DNA of 64,000 bases from Bursaphelenchus xylophilus (lineage: Eukaryota; Nematoda; Chromadorea; Rhabditida; Aphelenchoididae). Positions 33,099-45,047 of the stretch are shown one piece after another. The notes beneath the pieces are model-generated. The model was not told where the DNA came from. It saw only the letters and a program-made list of their open reading frames with translations, and searched no databases. The DNA is taken from NCBI GenBank assembly GCA_904066235.2, contig CAJFCV020000001.1, positions 6,138,001 to 6,202,000 on the forward strand. Reading direction: 5' to 3'. The position numbers and the translations under genes are program-made. Each line of letters begins with the position of its first letter. Within the stretch, counting starts at the first letter, position 1.

Positions 33099-34945
33099 AT
33101 GACTCGACTTTGGCAATGGAGTTCGATCAGGATGTGGATGGTGGTCATGTTGTCGGTGGGGATGGCAATCCATGCCTTGTTGCGGGGTGTCTTCGGAATG
33201 GCTTTAGGTATTATGCGAGTTGAAGGATACGTGACAGGTCGATCACAAACAGTCCTCAAATTCTTGCTTTCGTAAAATATGAAACACATTTATAGGGAAC
33301 CAAACTGTATTTTATTTTTATTTTTTTATTATGACCGAAATTTAAGTGGTTCTACTTACAAGACTATAAATATTTTCAGTCTGCATTGTCCCCACTCTAA
33401 ACGGTACATTTGTCATGAAAGTAAGAGCAACTCCAGTTTCAAATTATAATACAGTCGTTTAGAATGATTTCCAAGTGGATTGGCAACTCCGAGAGATCAG
33501 TTCGATGCACATGTTCTTCTATGCCGGCACATTCTTATCCGTTTTTGCAGCACATTACTTTACCCTCAAGTTCGGAGCCAAACATTTGATATCTGGCGGG
33601 ATTGTGGTCGGCTGTGTCGCCACTGCGTTGATCCCATTGACCGTATACATCAGCAAGGACTACATATTCACATCTCTTCTGAGATTGCTCACAGGAATAG
33701 CGCAAGGTGTTTAATTTAATGTTTTTGATCATCTTTAAATAGGCTTCTTTATCCCCTGCAGCTCTCTTCTGATCTCGAAATGGTTCGGTCCTGATGAAAG
33801 AAGCACTGCTATGGCTGTCTTTACCACTGGTAATCAGATTGGACTAGCTGTTTCAATGTTTTTAACGGCCGAATTATGCCGGTTGGATATATTTTATGGA
33901 TGGCCTCTGGCATTCCTCTTGTATGGTGAGCAATATTTATATTGTAATCAAGAATTAAGGCGGCTCTGGCTTTGTTTTCCTAGTGTTCTGGATGAAATAC
34001 GGAGCCGATCATCCCCGCCAGTCATCCCGAATAACGGCCGTTGAATTAGCCCACATCAGAGACACTACCAGTCCCATGATCACACCTACATCTACACCTT
34101 TCCAAAAGGTATTTTCAATGTATGTGTTACAATATTTCCAGTTGCTCTTCTCTCCGGTCGTCCTATCCATTTGTTTGTCATCATTTTGCCAGTCTTTTGT
34201 GATGGTGGCGATGACTTCTTACCTTCCCGAGTTCCACCGAAGTGCCTTGAAATTGAATCTGAGCCAGGTAAGCGTGCTGGAACGTCAAATATTGGCTCAA
34301 TACTATTTTAGAACGCTCTTTGGTCAGCTTCTCCATTCTTTGTTCAGACATTTTCCAAGATTATTTTTGGAGTGATCGCTGATTTGGCAAAAAAAAAATT
34401 ATCGCCGACTTTTGTGGCCAAAACAGGAAATTCGATTGCTTCCTTTGGCTGCGCTGTCTGTCTACTAGCCATTGGATACGTCGAATGTCCAACTACCATG
34501 TTGATCTTGCTGAGTCTTGGCATGGCCTTGACCTCGGGCTATGTTCCTGGCTACTTTACCAGTATTGTCAGCATTGCCCCAAACTACACAGCCGCCATCT
34601 CAGCTTATGCTCAAGGATTCGCTCAGGTGGCAAGTATTCTATCTCCGATTGTGGTTGGATTTATGACCAGAGAGGTAGGACAGACCACATTAAGACTTGT
34701 CCAGACTCGAGTTATATTACCCATGACAAAATACATTTCAGTCGTCTTTGGCTGAATGGACCGAGGTGTTCCAGATGTTGGCAGGGATTCTGATTCTGAC
34801 AGGCATCGTGTTCCTGGTTTTCGGTTCGGCTTCGATACAAAAATGGGCCTATTATTGCAAATCGGAGCCAAAAGAATTGGCGGGAATGGTGGACTCGAGG
34901 GGGAAACAGTCCCTGTCCCTGATAAGGGAGGACACCGTCGAATAA
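33099..34945 (+). CDS. SLC17-family major facilitator (organic anion/phosphate-type transporter)
   Basis: The protein has the 12-helix MFS plan. Exon 1 (MTRLWQWSSIRMWMVVMLSVGMAIHALLRG) carries helix 1; later segments show WQLREISSMHMFFYAGTFLS, GAKHLISGGIVVGC, LLRLLTGIAQGFFIPCSSLL, WFGPDERSTAMAVFTTGNQIG, ASFGCAVCLLAIGYV and AYAQGFAQVASILSPIVVG. The run of R-x-L-T-G-x-A-Q-G and WFGPDERSTA is characteristic of SLC17 proteins (sialin, vesicular glutamate and Na/phosphate transporters). The substrate cannot be chosen from sequence alone. All exon junctions keep frame (for example LLY-VFWMKYG, LSQ-NALWSASPFF). The stop TAA at 34943-34945 overlaps an AATAAA, with a second AATAAA at 34959. The gene ends 39 bases from the convergent cullin. 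Confidence 0.88.
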
Positions 34946-34984
34946 AAGGTTGTCACTGAATAAATGTAATTAGTCTTAGAATGT

Positions 34985-37680
34985 TTATTCTGCATAATGA
35001 TAGACTCGGGGGTTGTCTTCCTCCCGCTTCAGATAGTGATGATCGATCAGATTCTCGATGCACTTCTTCAGCAGATTCTCATCGACGGGCCTCTCCAATT
35101 TGGTCATCACAGAGGTCCGAAGCTGATCATGAGGCAGCGTTTTGTGAGCCTTCATGATACGAACAATGGCGGCATCGATCAGATACCTGCAGGCGTAGAT
35201 ATTCTTCTGGAAAGATTACTGTATGGTGACTATCGATTATTGATACTTACCGCCAGCCCGTCCGCTTTCTTGCCTTTCCCTTCATCGTTCTTGGCTTCTT
35301 TGGTCAGATTGATAGTCGTTTTCTTATGGCTATACACGTCATTGATATAATATACTTCTTGTTCATTGCCTTCCATATCCACCATGAATTCTTTGATCAA
35401 GATCTTTCCTCTGATCAGAGATGGGATCCCTTTCTTCAGTTCACTATCTCCCATTGATTTTAATTTCTAAATAATATTAAGCCGAGTACTATTTACAACA
35501 TACGTTGGAATTGACGTAACAGCAAGAATTGAAGAGGTCCAGGACAGCAGTCTGGACTGGAGTGCAAACCAAGGACTTGGTAGTGAGGGAATCCGAAGGA
35601 ACAGCGACCAAAGAATCATCCCCCTAAAAGGATGACATAAAAAATTATTGCGCAATTAAAAGTAATCAAAAAAAGTATTTACACGCTCGATTTTGTCCTT
35701 GACCTCATCAATCACGGCTTGGCCGAAGAATCTTGCCTCAACTACAGTAAATCCATTGTAAACGTTCAGACCAAGCCTTCGCGTTGGATATTTTTTGGTA
35801 TAGAAATGCTCGAAATCATGGAACGCCGACGATAATTGAGAAGGAAGACTGCACGGTGCAAGAGAATTCATCTGAGGCCAGAATCCGGGAGTGATTACTG
35901 TAATGGAAAACTTGAGACCATCATTCCGGGGCACACCATCGGCAGGAAGGGGGAGATTTTGTGAAGCCGCGAACTCTCTCAGCAGTTCGAAAGACATCTC
36001 CATATCCTTGAACATCTTCTCCATTCTTCGAGTATACACATTTCCAAACTCTACCTAAACAAAAAATAAATTTAAAATTCATATTACTGACTTTCAGAGA
36101 CTCGATGATGGTCCTTTCCAATTCCAAATTGAGTACGTTGGCTCCCACCAATCTTCTGGCCAAGTAAATCTTGTACAATCTGGAGAGGGAGGGTCTTCTT
36201 CAAACACGCTTATCTACCTTTCAAAGTCCTCTTTGCTGCTGACATAATGGACCAAGCCGAGGACATTATCCATCTGATCCACCTTGTTCTGTCTCAATTC
36301 TACATCAAAATAGATGGCCAAAAACTCAGCAAACTTGTCGACGGAATTGAAAACGCGATGAAGTTGGGATTGGATTCTACTCTTGAACATTGAGTCCCCA
36401 TTGCAACATTCTGATTGGAGAAGATCGATAACTTTTTTGAAAGAAATCAGGTCCTAAAACAGTCGTCAAATACCGTAATCCCACCTTAATAATCACGGTC
36501 GGAAGAGCTGATTTCTCGACTGTATTTCTTTTCATTGCAAAATAGCCACATTTCCTGGTCATATAGCCGGCAACCATCTCCATTAGTACATCTAGACCAC
36601 CTTCTACCTTGCTATACAACATGAACCAAATATGGAACACTAAAACAAAGTTGTGTTTAGCGGCCACTTACCAGCACAATCGAGATTTTCCAGGATAACA
36701 TCAATGTTTTCATTTCTTAACAAACGGGTCAAATAATCCATCACAAATGTCTTGTACAACACCTTTTTCAAAAGCTTAATATTATCCATCTCCACTTACC
36801 TCGTTGAATGTTTTCATTTGGTCTTGTGTAAAGCCTAATCCCTTAGCGGCTCTGAGTTCATCTTCCAACCATTGGACAATCAACCTTGTGAATTGCCTTG
36901 GATGGAATGAATCTTGGATTTCATTGACAACGAAACAGTAATCCGAAGTAATCATTCGAATATATGAGGTAAAAAACGTCGGAGAGATGTTGTTCAAGAT
37001 CAAAGAGGACTTTTCGACATTAATTCTAACGAATAAAGTTCAAAACATTAATTATTTTTAGCTTACTTGTCATCAAAGTCTTCATAATCGAGTCTGGAGA
37101 AATGAGGAGATGACAAAACATTCTCCAAGAATATCTTCTTGCTCATGTCAATCAACTTCTCCTTTAAGTCCATGTTTGGGATAACCTGGACACAAAAATT
37201 TTTGAATAAGAAAGAAACTGCCTCAAGGAGTTTATTCCAGAGGTCAGGTATCAGAAATAATGGGGGACTCGTAGTGACGGCGATGACTTCATGCAGCTGA
37301 AAATAGAAAAACACAACAGCCGTAGAGCTACCTGAGAGAGGGCGATTTTCTGAATGAGGACTCCCAGCATCTCCAAATAACAATTGATCATCCCACTCTT
37401 GAAGATCAATTCAAAATCACTTCTCACGAAGGCCTGAGAGATCTTTACGTCTTGATGCCCATAGAAATATTCGGCAGCTCCAACAAGATCAGCGCAACAT
37501 TTTCGAATCATTTCTGAATCCATTTTGGACAGATGAAGTGAATCCAATTCCTCTTTCATGTACAAACGACGGAAGATGTCACCCTAAAATATAAACTCGA
37601 GTGAATAGACATCCACATACATCCAGAGAACCTTGGCAATCTTCGCCGCATAGACTTGAAGTCGGAATCTTGGCACTCAT
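34985..37680 (-). CDS. Divergent cullin (cullin-RING ligase scaffold)
   Basis: About nine short-intron exons encode a full-length cullin. The start MSAKIPTSSLCGEDC is followed by helical cullin repeats; the middle has FAEFLAIYFD and ERLYKIYLARRLVGAN, the counterpart of the LAKRLL motif; the cullin-homology domain has TRRMEKMFKDMEMS and FSITVITPGFWP, then CSLPSQL and FYTKKYPTRRL. The C-terminal winged helix keeps the Nedd8 acceptor lysine in AAIVRIMKAHKTL and ends NPRVYHYAE with TAA, where most cullins end in YVA or YLA. Cullins hold a RING protein and a substrate adaptor; neddylation switches the ligase on. Overall resemblance by eye is to CUL1 or CUL3 but the protein is diverged throughout and I do not assign a paralogue. 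The stop codon sits inside the AATAAA of its own strand. Some internal exon edges are approximate. Confidence 0.85.
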
Positions 37681-38734
37681 CGGGCGACCTAGCCGTATCT
37701 TGGAAAGGGGACTGAAATAAGAATAAAGAACGATTCCCCCTTCATTATGCAAATTTTATGACGAATTTAGTACATATGAGAGCGCATTTGAGTAAACATA
37801 GATTTTGGGCCGGGCATATTTTTAATGACTTTGATATTTCTTTGAACGTTTTGTATATTGTTTTTAGTCAAGGCTCCTCAATTTGGGCGGGCTTCTGAAG
37901 TCCTTGCAAATGTCCTTAACACCCCTATAATGTGATTTTATGTACTTTTTACTTTTTTTGTTAAGTAGTATACTGTAGGGTTCGGGAAATCTCGGGTATG
38001 TTGGTTACCCTAAATTAGCCCAACACAGTACCAATACGAAGTCGCTTGCAACTTATTCATTAACTTAATCACGTTTGGGGTGACATTCTTGATTTTCCCA
38101 ACTGCCTACAAGAAAAAGTTTAACAATTCAGTTTTTCTAAATTTTACTGCTTTCAGAAGTATTACAGTTAAATAATAGTAATTTTTGACTTTTTTCCAAC
38201 ATAAATCTCACCAAGTTTGTGTATGAAAAATAAAATGAAATGTGATATATTGCAGACTATGATGAATAAATTACCAGCCAAAAAATGGAATTTTTTGGCT
38301 GGAACTCGCCTCGACGTCTAGCCAAGAACTTGCAACAGCTAGCCAAAGGATTCCAACAGCTTTAAATTTACCAAAACGGTGGGTTATAAGTTCGGGTACA
38401 CGTTTATGGAAATTCAGAGCTTCTTTCTTGGCCAACTATTCAGGCAAATCATGGAACCAATCGATTTTTTGCCTTGTCATTTGAGGTATTTTAAAGTTTT
38501 CCAATATTCAGTTTTATGCAGGCGGCCGGAGCCGTCTGGGTACGTTTGTCAGCGGTAAGATTACGGTTTATACATATGCGCCCTTTTTGGTTTTTGCACC
38601 GAAAACAATATTCATGGCATAATGTTTCAACGATTTTTTTTTATTTTTCTTTCAATTTTACCACCACCAAAAAACGTGTTTTGAAGGAACCCGAAGATTT
38701 TTGTGTTACCAATCGATACCACGTTGTAGAAGAA
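37681..38734. other. Intergenic region, no supported gene
   Basis: About 1 kb between the divergent cullin and LITAF genes, AT-rich. A frame continues upstream of the LITAF start at 38735 back to about 38516, but that extension lacks family similarity and contains hydrophobic and low-quality sequence, so I leave it non-coding. Confidence 0.45.
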
Positions 38735-39558
38735 ATGAGTGGTTCTCCTCCACCTCCATATTCTGATGTTCCTCCAGCTCCAATCAAGGTCCCGCCACCA
38801 TCCGATCCTTCTTTTCCACCGAGTCCACAATTTGGATATGCTGGTGGAGCTCCTCCGCCCCCTCCCAGTGCTCCTAATGCTTCGCCTCCTCAGATACCTG
38901 TTCCTCTAGCTGGTGTAAATGTAAATACTGGTGCCTTCGGTCCTTTCCCCGTCGAAATGGACTGTCGATATTGCCATGTGAGTGGTTTTCTCTATTTGGA
39001 TTTCATTGTTTGAGGCATGAGTCACTCGTTTGATGATGTGCTTTTCTTCTGGCCTGCGGAAATCGGCGATAAATCTATGTTGAATATGAGGTTGAGAAAG
39101 AGGAACTGTTGCAAGCTACTTCGTTTATAATTTTTTGATTTATGATTATCACGAGAAGATGATGACTCTTAGACTATAATCAATTTGGGGAGCGGAGTTG
39201 TTGGGAGCTTAAATAGATTGCATTCCCGGCCAGCGTTCGTACAATCCGAGTTGATTTAAAGTGGTAGTCCAATCAAAATTCATGATTAATATAGGCATAT
39301 GCATAGAAAGGGGCTTTGATTCATTTGGAAAGCGGAGTATGATCAATAATTCCATTTTAGAACCACATCGTTACACACACGAGACGTGTTGCCGGGACCC
39401 TGCCATGGATAATTATGGGAATATGTTTCGTTCTGGGCTTTTTCCTCATTATACCATGGTGTATATGTTGTGTTCCGTTCTGTGTGGACGCGTGTCTCGA
39501 CGTTCTTCATACTTGCCCTTCTTGCAAAAGAACTGTCGGCCGTTTTACTCGATTGTGA
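38735..39558 (+). CDS. LITAF-domain membrane protein
   Basis: Two exons (38735-38977, 39361-39558). The N terminus is proline-rich (MSGSPPPPYSDVPPAPIKVP) and contains PPPPYS, a PPxY-like motif that could bind NEDD4-type ligases. The LITAF domain then shows CRYC near the exon 1 end, a hydrophobic membrane-inserted helix (WIIMGICFVLGFFLIIPWCICCVPFCVD, split here by description only), and the second zinc half HTCPSC, with a TGA stop after GRFTRL. LITAF proteins are monotopic zinc-binding proteins of late endosome and lysosome membranes that work in endosomal sorting. The intron lies precisely between the two halves of the domain, after CRYCH. The length of about 146 residues is normal for the family. 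Confidence 0.9.
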
Positions 39559-40847
39559 TTTTATTTTTTTCATATTTTTACTGTTTTTGTTTTGTGTATA
39601 ATTATATCATTTCTTCCCAAATGACAATAGTCCCTCATCTACAACAATATAATACACGTATCCGGGTTTCGATTCGAAATGTCTAGTATTCTGAGTGTCT
39701 TATTAGCCTTATAATGTTTTGTCTTCAATCCGTTTGCGTCGCCTATTTGCCTTCGTATAGCAACATTTACTTGGATATCTTTTTTTTTGTTTGAATAAAT
39801 ATTAAAAAGTGATTTACACCCGGGCCTCCATTTCTGCGGCTTATCACTACCGCCGTCGGGGCGGGAGAGGGATGGTTTATCATCTCCTCCATTCGGAATG
39901 GGTCGTCACTCAGAATGTCTTTACAGGTCGACCCGCAAAATGGTATCAAATGAAGGCCGTCTGAGCTCATCCATTATCTCGCAAAGAATCCAATCCAAGG
40001 CCTTATCCGTGAGTTCCCCTTTTCTCTCATTGTTTGTGGAAACTGGATTCACGGCTCTGTTGTTTATAGGGCAGGCGGGCCTCGTTATAGGCGCGCCTCT
40101 TCCCTTTTGTATCCGAACTCACTGTACTTTTTTGTTTTGGGATCTCTTCCCAGAATCTCTGACATCTGTTTCTGTTCCGACATCCCGGGGTCTGAATTTG
40201 CGGTCCGATCTTCAGAGGAATGGCAAAGTGCGTTTACTGAGTTTAGTCATTCATCTGTAAGTTTCAGAAGCTTATTTGAGCCTGACAGTATTTTTTAAAT
40301 CAATATCATGATGTTCCATTTTTTTAATCTTAAGATTTGTCTCACAGATTTTAATACTATCCTGAAGATTCTATGGTGACAGTTGGCACTAAGTGCTTTA
40401 ATGCTTAACCAAATACTTTTGTCGAATTCATGAGCACAATCAATACCGACCAATCCAATTTTTTCATCGAACATTTTGTTTGTACTAAAAACGGATCTGG
40501 GCTTGACGTCAATCGACGTTGTAATGCCTTAGGGTTGAAACTTTAAAGGTAATTGATAATTAATTAGTCAAGTCAAATTACTGTTCCACCCGAAGAACCC
40601 TTAAGACGGTGTAAGCGAGTCTGATGGGGGTAACGTCGCGCTCCTCTCGTCGTCTTTCTTGCTGACTTCATCGTCGAGCGGTGGGTCCATCGACTCGAGG
40701 CCATCGGCCCGACGTGATTCCGTTCCCCTCGCCGCTCTACTTTCCCATCTTTTATTTATTCCAACACTCCCCCTCCACCCCTCTAAAGACTCTGTTATTG
40801 TTTGGTTCTTGTATTATTTGCAGGTCGCGTGGTTGGTTCGTCTTCAG
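39559..40847. other. Region upstream of IP3 3-kinase with possible extra 5' exons
   Basis: About 1.3 kb. Two stretches look coding-like and end in good donors: one ending at about 40008 (IISQRIQSKALS before GTGAGT) and one from about 40155 to 40258 (SDIPGSEFAVRSSEEW before GTAAGT), and a frame runs from TTTGCAG at 40822 through VAWLVRLQ into the kinase start codon. The phases do not all agree, so I list them only as possible upstream exons of a longer isoform. Confidence 0.25.
40838..40847 (+). promoter_or_regulatory. Splice acceptor abutting the IP3 3-kinase start codon
   Basis: TTCGTCTTCAG ends immediately before ATG at 40848. It could receive a spliced leader directly, making the N-terminal MGSVQS the true start; the alternative is in-frame read-through from the upstream TTTGCAG acceptor. 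Confidence 0.4.
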
Positions 40848-43800
40848 ATGGGATCTGTCCAGAGTCAGCCCACAGCTCCAACCGGCCCCACCCAGACACC
40901 CAAGTTGGGTGGGTTGTGCCCTCAGGGCACGGCCAACATTTGTTGTATGAGCAAATCCAAGAGGTTCAAGTCGAGGTAAAGTCATCGTCCCTTTTCCCTC
41001 TTCCTAATTCAATATTCAATAAGCCGGATCTTTTGGTTAATGGTTTTGAAGTGGCGTTTTGTCACGGGAGCGGAAACGGATCTCTTTCCTTGCAGATCTT
41101 CTTCACATTACTTTAATTGGCTCCTGTTTGTGTTTGATCTCAAAGTTCGGGAAGATGGAGGCCTGGGCTTCTTCTTCTCGAATTTAGTGCATGATGAATG
41201 TAGTTTAAATCAAATCCTTCGTGCTTAAATTGCTTTAATTTATTCTTTTTAAACCATTTGCTGAGCTCCAAAATAGGAAACGGAACTTCCGTTTGATTGC
41301 ATTATATTATTGCCTTGCATAACATTCTCACCACCTTTCAGGAAACAAGAAAGCACTGAGATCTACGAACCCACGGGAGGTGAGAGTAGACTTGATCATT
41401 TCACTGAGAAAGCGACCGACCCTCGCCCTTCTATGGTTGCGGCTACAGTGGCTACACAATGGAAACATGGCTCCGTTAAGAAGCAGCCTTTATGTGAGAA
41501 ACCTTCGATTGTATCGTTCTCGGACGACTCCTTACTCAACGAGGATGTGAATTACAATCTGAGCGAGCAATCTCACGAAGTATTGGAGCAGGTCTGTGAG
41601 CGTGTGTCTTGTGAAGAATGATTTAAGATAATCCGATGCTTCCCGTTTCCTGTTTCTCCTCCCGATCAACCCAAGTTACAAGCTCGACAGAAGCTGTCGA
41701 TCGGGAGAACGGTGTCCAACGACCCCACCGTCTTGTTGAGTGATCATCCGAGTGCCAAGGAGATCCATTCGGATGGGATCAAGTCGCTGGAGGCTCCTCC
41801 AACTGCTCAGGCGAGGGGTTGGGGCGTCCGAAAACGTCAGCTGGGCGCTTTTCTTAGTCGACGCCTCAATTCCGACGACTCCACGCAAGTTGTGGCGCGG
41901 AAATCCGACAACAACAACATGAACACGTTGTGCGACAAGGACGAGAAAAGAGGCGCTTTGGGTCGCCTGTGTCAGGTGGGTCACATTAATTGTCTTTTAT
42001 GGCCTTTCTGGTCTCTTTTATTCAAATCAATCGGAATCTTTGAAGAGGTCATGCCTTTTTGCGTCTTTTTTATGTTTCTCCTGATCGCGGAAACCCGCCA
42101 TTTTTAATTAAACTCAAAAACTTGCCCAAATCCGGTACAAAGCAATGAAATTAGTACTTGTAAGCGTCTGTCGGTTTCATATCTTAATCCTCCGGCTCTC
42201 CCAGGTCAATTCGTCATCTTATTCTGTTGTCTGAAAAGTCTCAGCAACCAAGCTCAGAGCGCACTTGAATAGACACTGAGCCATAATATTCGATAGGATT
42301 GTTTTGGTCCGAATAGTTTAATGACTTGGATCTAAATGCAGCACTGCAGAGCATTAGGGAGATTCACTTCTCTCTAGTCTCTGATGCACTTAATGGATCG
42401 CGTATCCAATGCATCGGAGCTTTGTCAGGATCTGGGTATACGAGGGGTCCCGTGTCCATGTTTTGTCAGTTGATGGAAAGAAAGGCTTTCTTCCCATTCT
42501 TCGCACAATTTAACGGCTTTTATTGTGCTCGATTGGTTTGAGCGTGATAAGAGCCTCAAGCAGACCGGGCCTACGGGTTCATAACTTGCAAGAAAAGTCA
42601 CGATCAGGGTGTCGTCCTTCCGATTCGGGTCAGTTTTCGTCAAAGTCGGGTTGTTTTTTGTATTCGGCCATCGATTTTAAGAGCAAATCCGTCGACGGTA
42701 TTCGGTGATTGGCGGCACTTATCAGTGTTTTGTTTGACGAACGCAATTTAGGGAGTGTTTCAGATCTTGCGTTCTTCGAAACGCATTTTAAACTTTTTCC
42801 GCGTTTATAACATCGTTTCCATTACTATTTTTTAAAGCATTCCCGGTTACAGCGCGCTTCCTTTTATCACCCGCGTTATCATCAGGTTCAGGCAACGAGA
42901 AAAACAACTTCACAAAGACGTCGTTAAACGTGAAATCGTACAAGTCGAAAGGCTGGTAGAGTGGTTTGCTTCGTATGTTGATTACTATCCCCATAGTCAA
43001 GGTGTTGGCTTCGTTGCTGGCCAAGAAGAAGCGGCCGGAGTCGAAGGTGAATGGCTCCTCGTCGGCTTCTCTACTTTGTTCTTGTGTTCGCCGAAGAAGT
43101 TCGGTGGTTTCTGAAGTCGCCGACGACTCAGTGAACGAGTATCACGATCATCCATCGGTTTCTAGAGCAGTTCATAATTCCGTCCATGAGATGCTTCAGA
43201 TTCATGTAGATGATCATCAAGTCATGCCATCTTGTAGTGCTCCCATGGAGTTCCGACACTTGTTAAAGGCATCGTTGCTACAGGTAATGGGTCTGGAATC
43301 GGGGTTTGTGTCAGGAACGTCTAATTACGTCTTTTATAAACCCATCCACATGAGTTTTCCTCAAAAATCACGAGGCTCCCATTTCTCACCACCCCAGGGC
43401 GTTTCGTTTCAGGTCCTCGCCTTATCTTCACACAATACAAATTTATACGTAGGTGCAAACATAACAGTCTTGATGCGGTTTGGTTCGACGATATTTGTTC
43501 GGTCTCTCATCGCTATACTATTCCTCCCTTTCCCAGTTCTCTTCAATAGACATTATATTAGAGATGGTGTTCCAGGTATCAGTAGATACTATGGCCATAA
43601 CTGCATTGCCATTGGATTGTTGGCTGAAGGAAAGACTAAAGAATTGGGTCCAGCTTTCTGGCCATGAAGGAACCATTGTCCCAGCTACTAACCACACACT
43701 CTGGAAAAAACAACCACCGGGAAATAACATCGAGGCCGAAGCTTATCAGAAGATCATGGCTGACCCTTCACTTAAAGGTCTCACACCCAAATTCTTTAAA

Positions 43801-45047
43801 GAAATGGTCCACAATAATGAATGTAAGGTGGTTTATGATATCAGAGATGCTACTCGTTTTTTTGGATTACATAATAATTTATTTTTTATTTCTATCTTAT
43901 GTATAACAGAAAAAGGAAAACTTGAAAATTAATTATTAAAAATATTGCAGCTTTCATCGAGATGCAAGATCTGCTGTCGCAGTTTCCCAATACTCGAGAA
44001 CGGGCAGTAATGGATATCAAGGTTGGTTGTAGGACCTTTTTGGAATCAGAAGTGGCCAACACGACCAAACGAAAAGATCTCTACAAGAAGATGGTGGACA
44101 TCGATCCAAATGAACCCACCGACGAGGAACGACAAGTAGAGGCTATCACAAAACTCAGATATATGCAGTTCCGAGAAAGGGAATCATCAACATCATCGCT
44201 TGGTTTCAGGATTGAAGCCGCTCAGGTAAATAAACGCAATTTAAAAAATTTGTTTTTCGTTGACACAAATTTTATCTTTCCAGTCACACTTCGTAGTATA
44301 AACAGGATCTCCCATAAAATGAAGGTTTTTTTATTGTAAAGAGTAAACGTATGATATAGAAAATATCAGAACCGGAAAAGGCCTGAGATGTATAGCCGGT
44401 CATGCCTCGCTTGAGTTATTTATAGTATTGATAAAACATACTTTTAAAAGCGTAGAGAGAACACTTCCGACAGATCCAAATATACTCTAGATTACAAATT
44501 AATCACTAACTACTTCCGTTCAATTCATCTTTTTCAGCTTCCTGGCGGGAAATTGGAGAAATCGTTTAAAAAAGTGAGGACCAAGGCCCAAGTCTTGGAT
44601 ACCTTTAATCACTTTTTTGGGAAACGTCGAGAAGAAATCAAGGCTCAATTAGCCGCGAGATTAAAGGAAATGAGAAATGGAATCGAGAGGTCGGACTTCT
44701 TTAGAAAACACGAAGTGGTCGGATCTTCCATCTTAATAATCTTTGACGATGTGAGAACAGGTGCCTGGATCATCGACTTCGCCAAATCTATTCCGGTGCC
44801 AGAAGATTTGTCGTTGGATCATCGAACAGGATGGAAGCTGGGGAACCATGAAGATGGGTATTTGCTCGGACTCGATAATTTAATACAGGTAAGTCAATTA
44901 TGATAAGATAACAAGAACAATCATAACTCCCAGAAAACATGATGTTTTTCAATAAAAGGAAGTGAAACACAATATTCAAAGGCGGCGTTCTTATCGTTCC
45001 GTTCGTTGATTTCTCATTTTCAGATTTTGGAATGGGAATGGAATTGA
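40848..45047 (+). CDS. lfe-2: Inositol 1,4,5-trisphosphate 3-kinase, with a myristoylation-type N terminus
   Basis: The C-terminal half (exons from about 43581) is an IP3 3-kinase catalytic domain: WVQLSGHEG, the substrate/phosphate motif in AVMDIKVGCRTFLESEV (family PxxxDxKxG), LPGGKLEKSFKKVRTKAQVL, SSILIIFDD, and the catalytic IDFAKSIPVP with DGYLLGLDNLI. The last exon gives ILEWEWN and TGA at 45045-45047. The enzyme converts IP3 to IP4 and limits calcium release. The N-terminal exon starts MGSVQSQP, fitting N-myristoylation (Gly2, Ser6), followed by a cysteine pair (ICC) and a Ser/Arg-rich disordered region across 41342-41591 and 41676-41975. A separate start at 42975 (MLITIPIVKVLASLLAKKKR) opens an exon to 43283 that splices in phase to the kinase exons, so at least two N termini may exist. 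How the 41975 exon joins the kinase exons is unresolved. The symbol is by analogy with the C. elegans enzyme. Confidence 0.82.

Noticed and set aside
42788..43024. Minus-strand frame and an overlapping plus-strand frame within the IP3 3-kinase intron
   Set aside because: Both are unsupported by protein similarity; the plus frame ends in a stop and lacks a phase-compatible donor.
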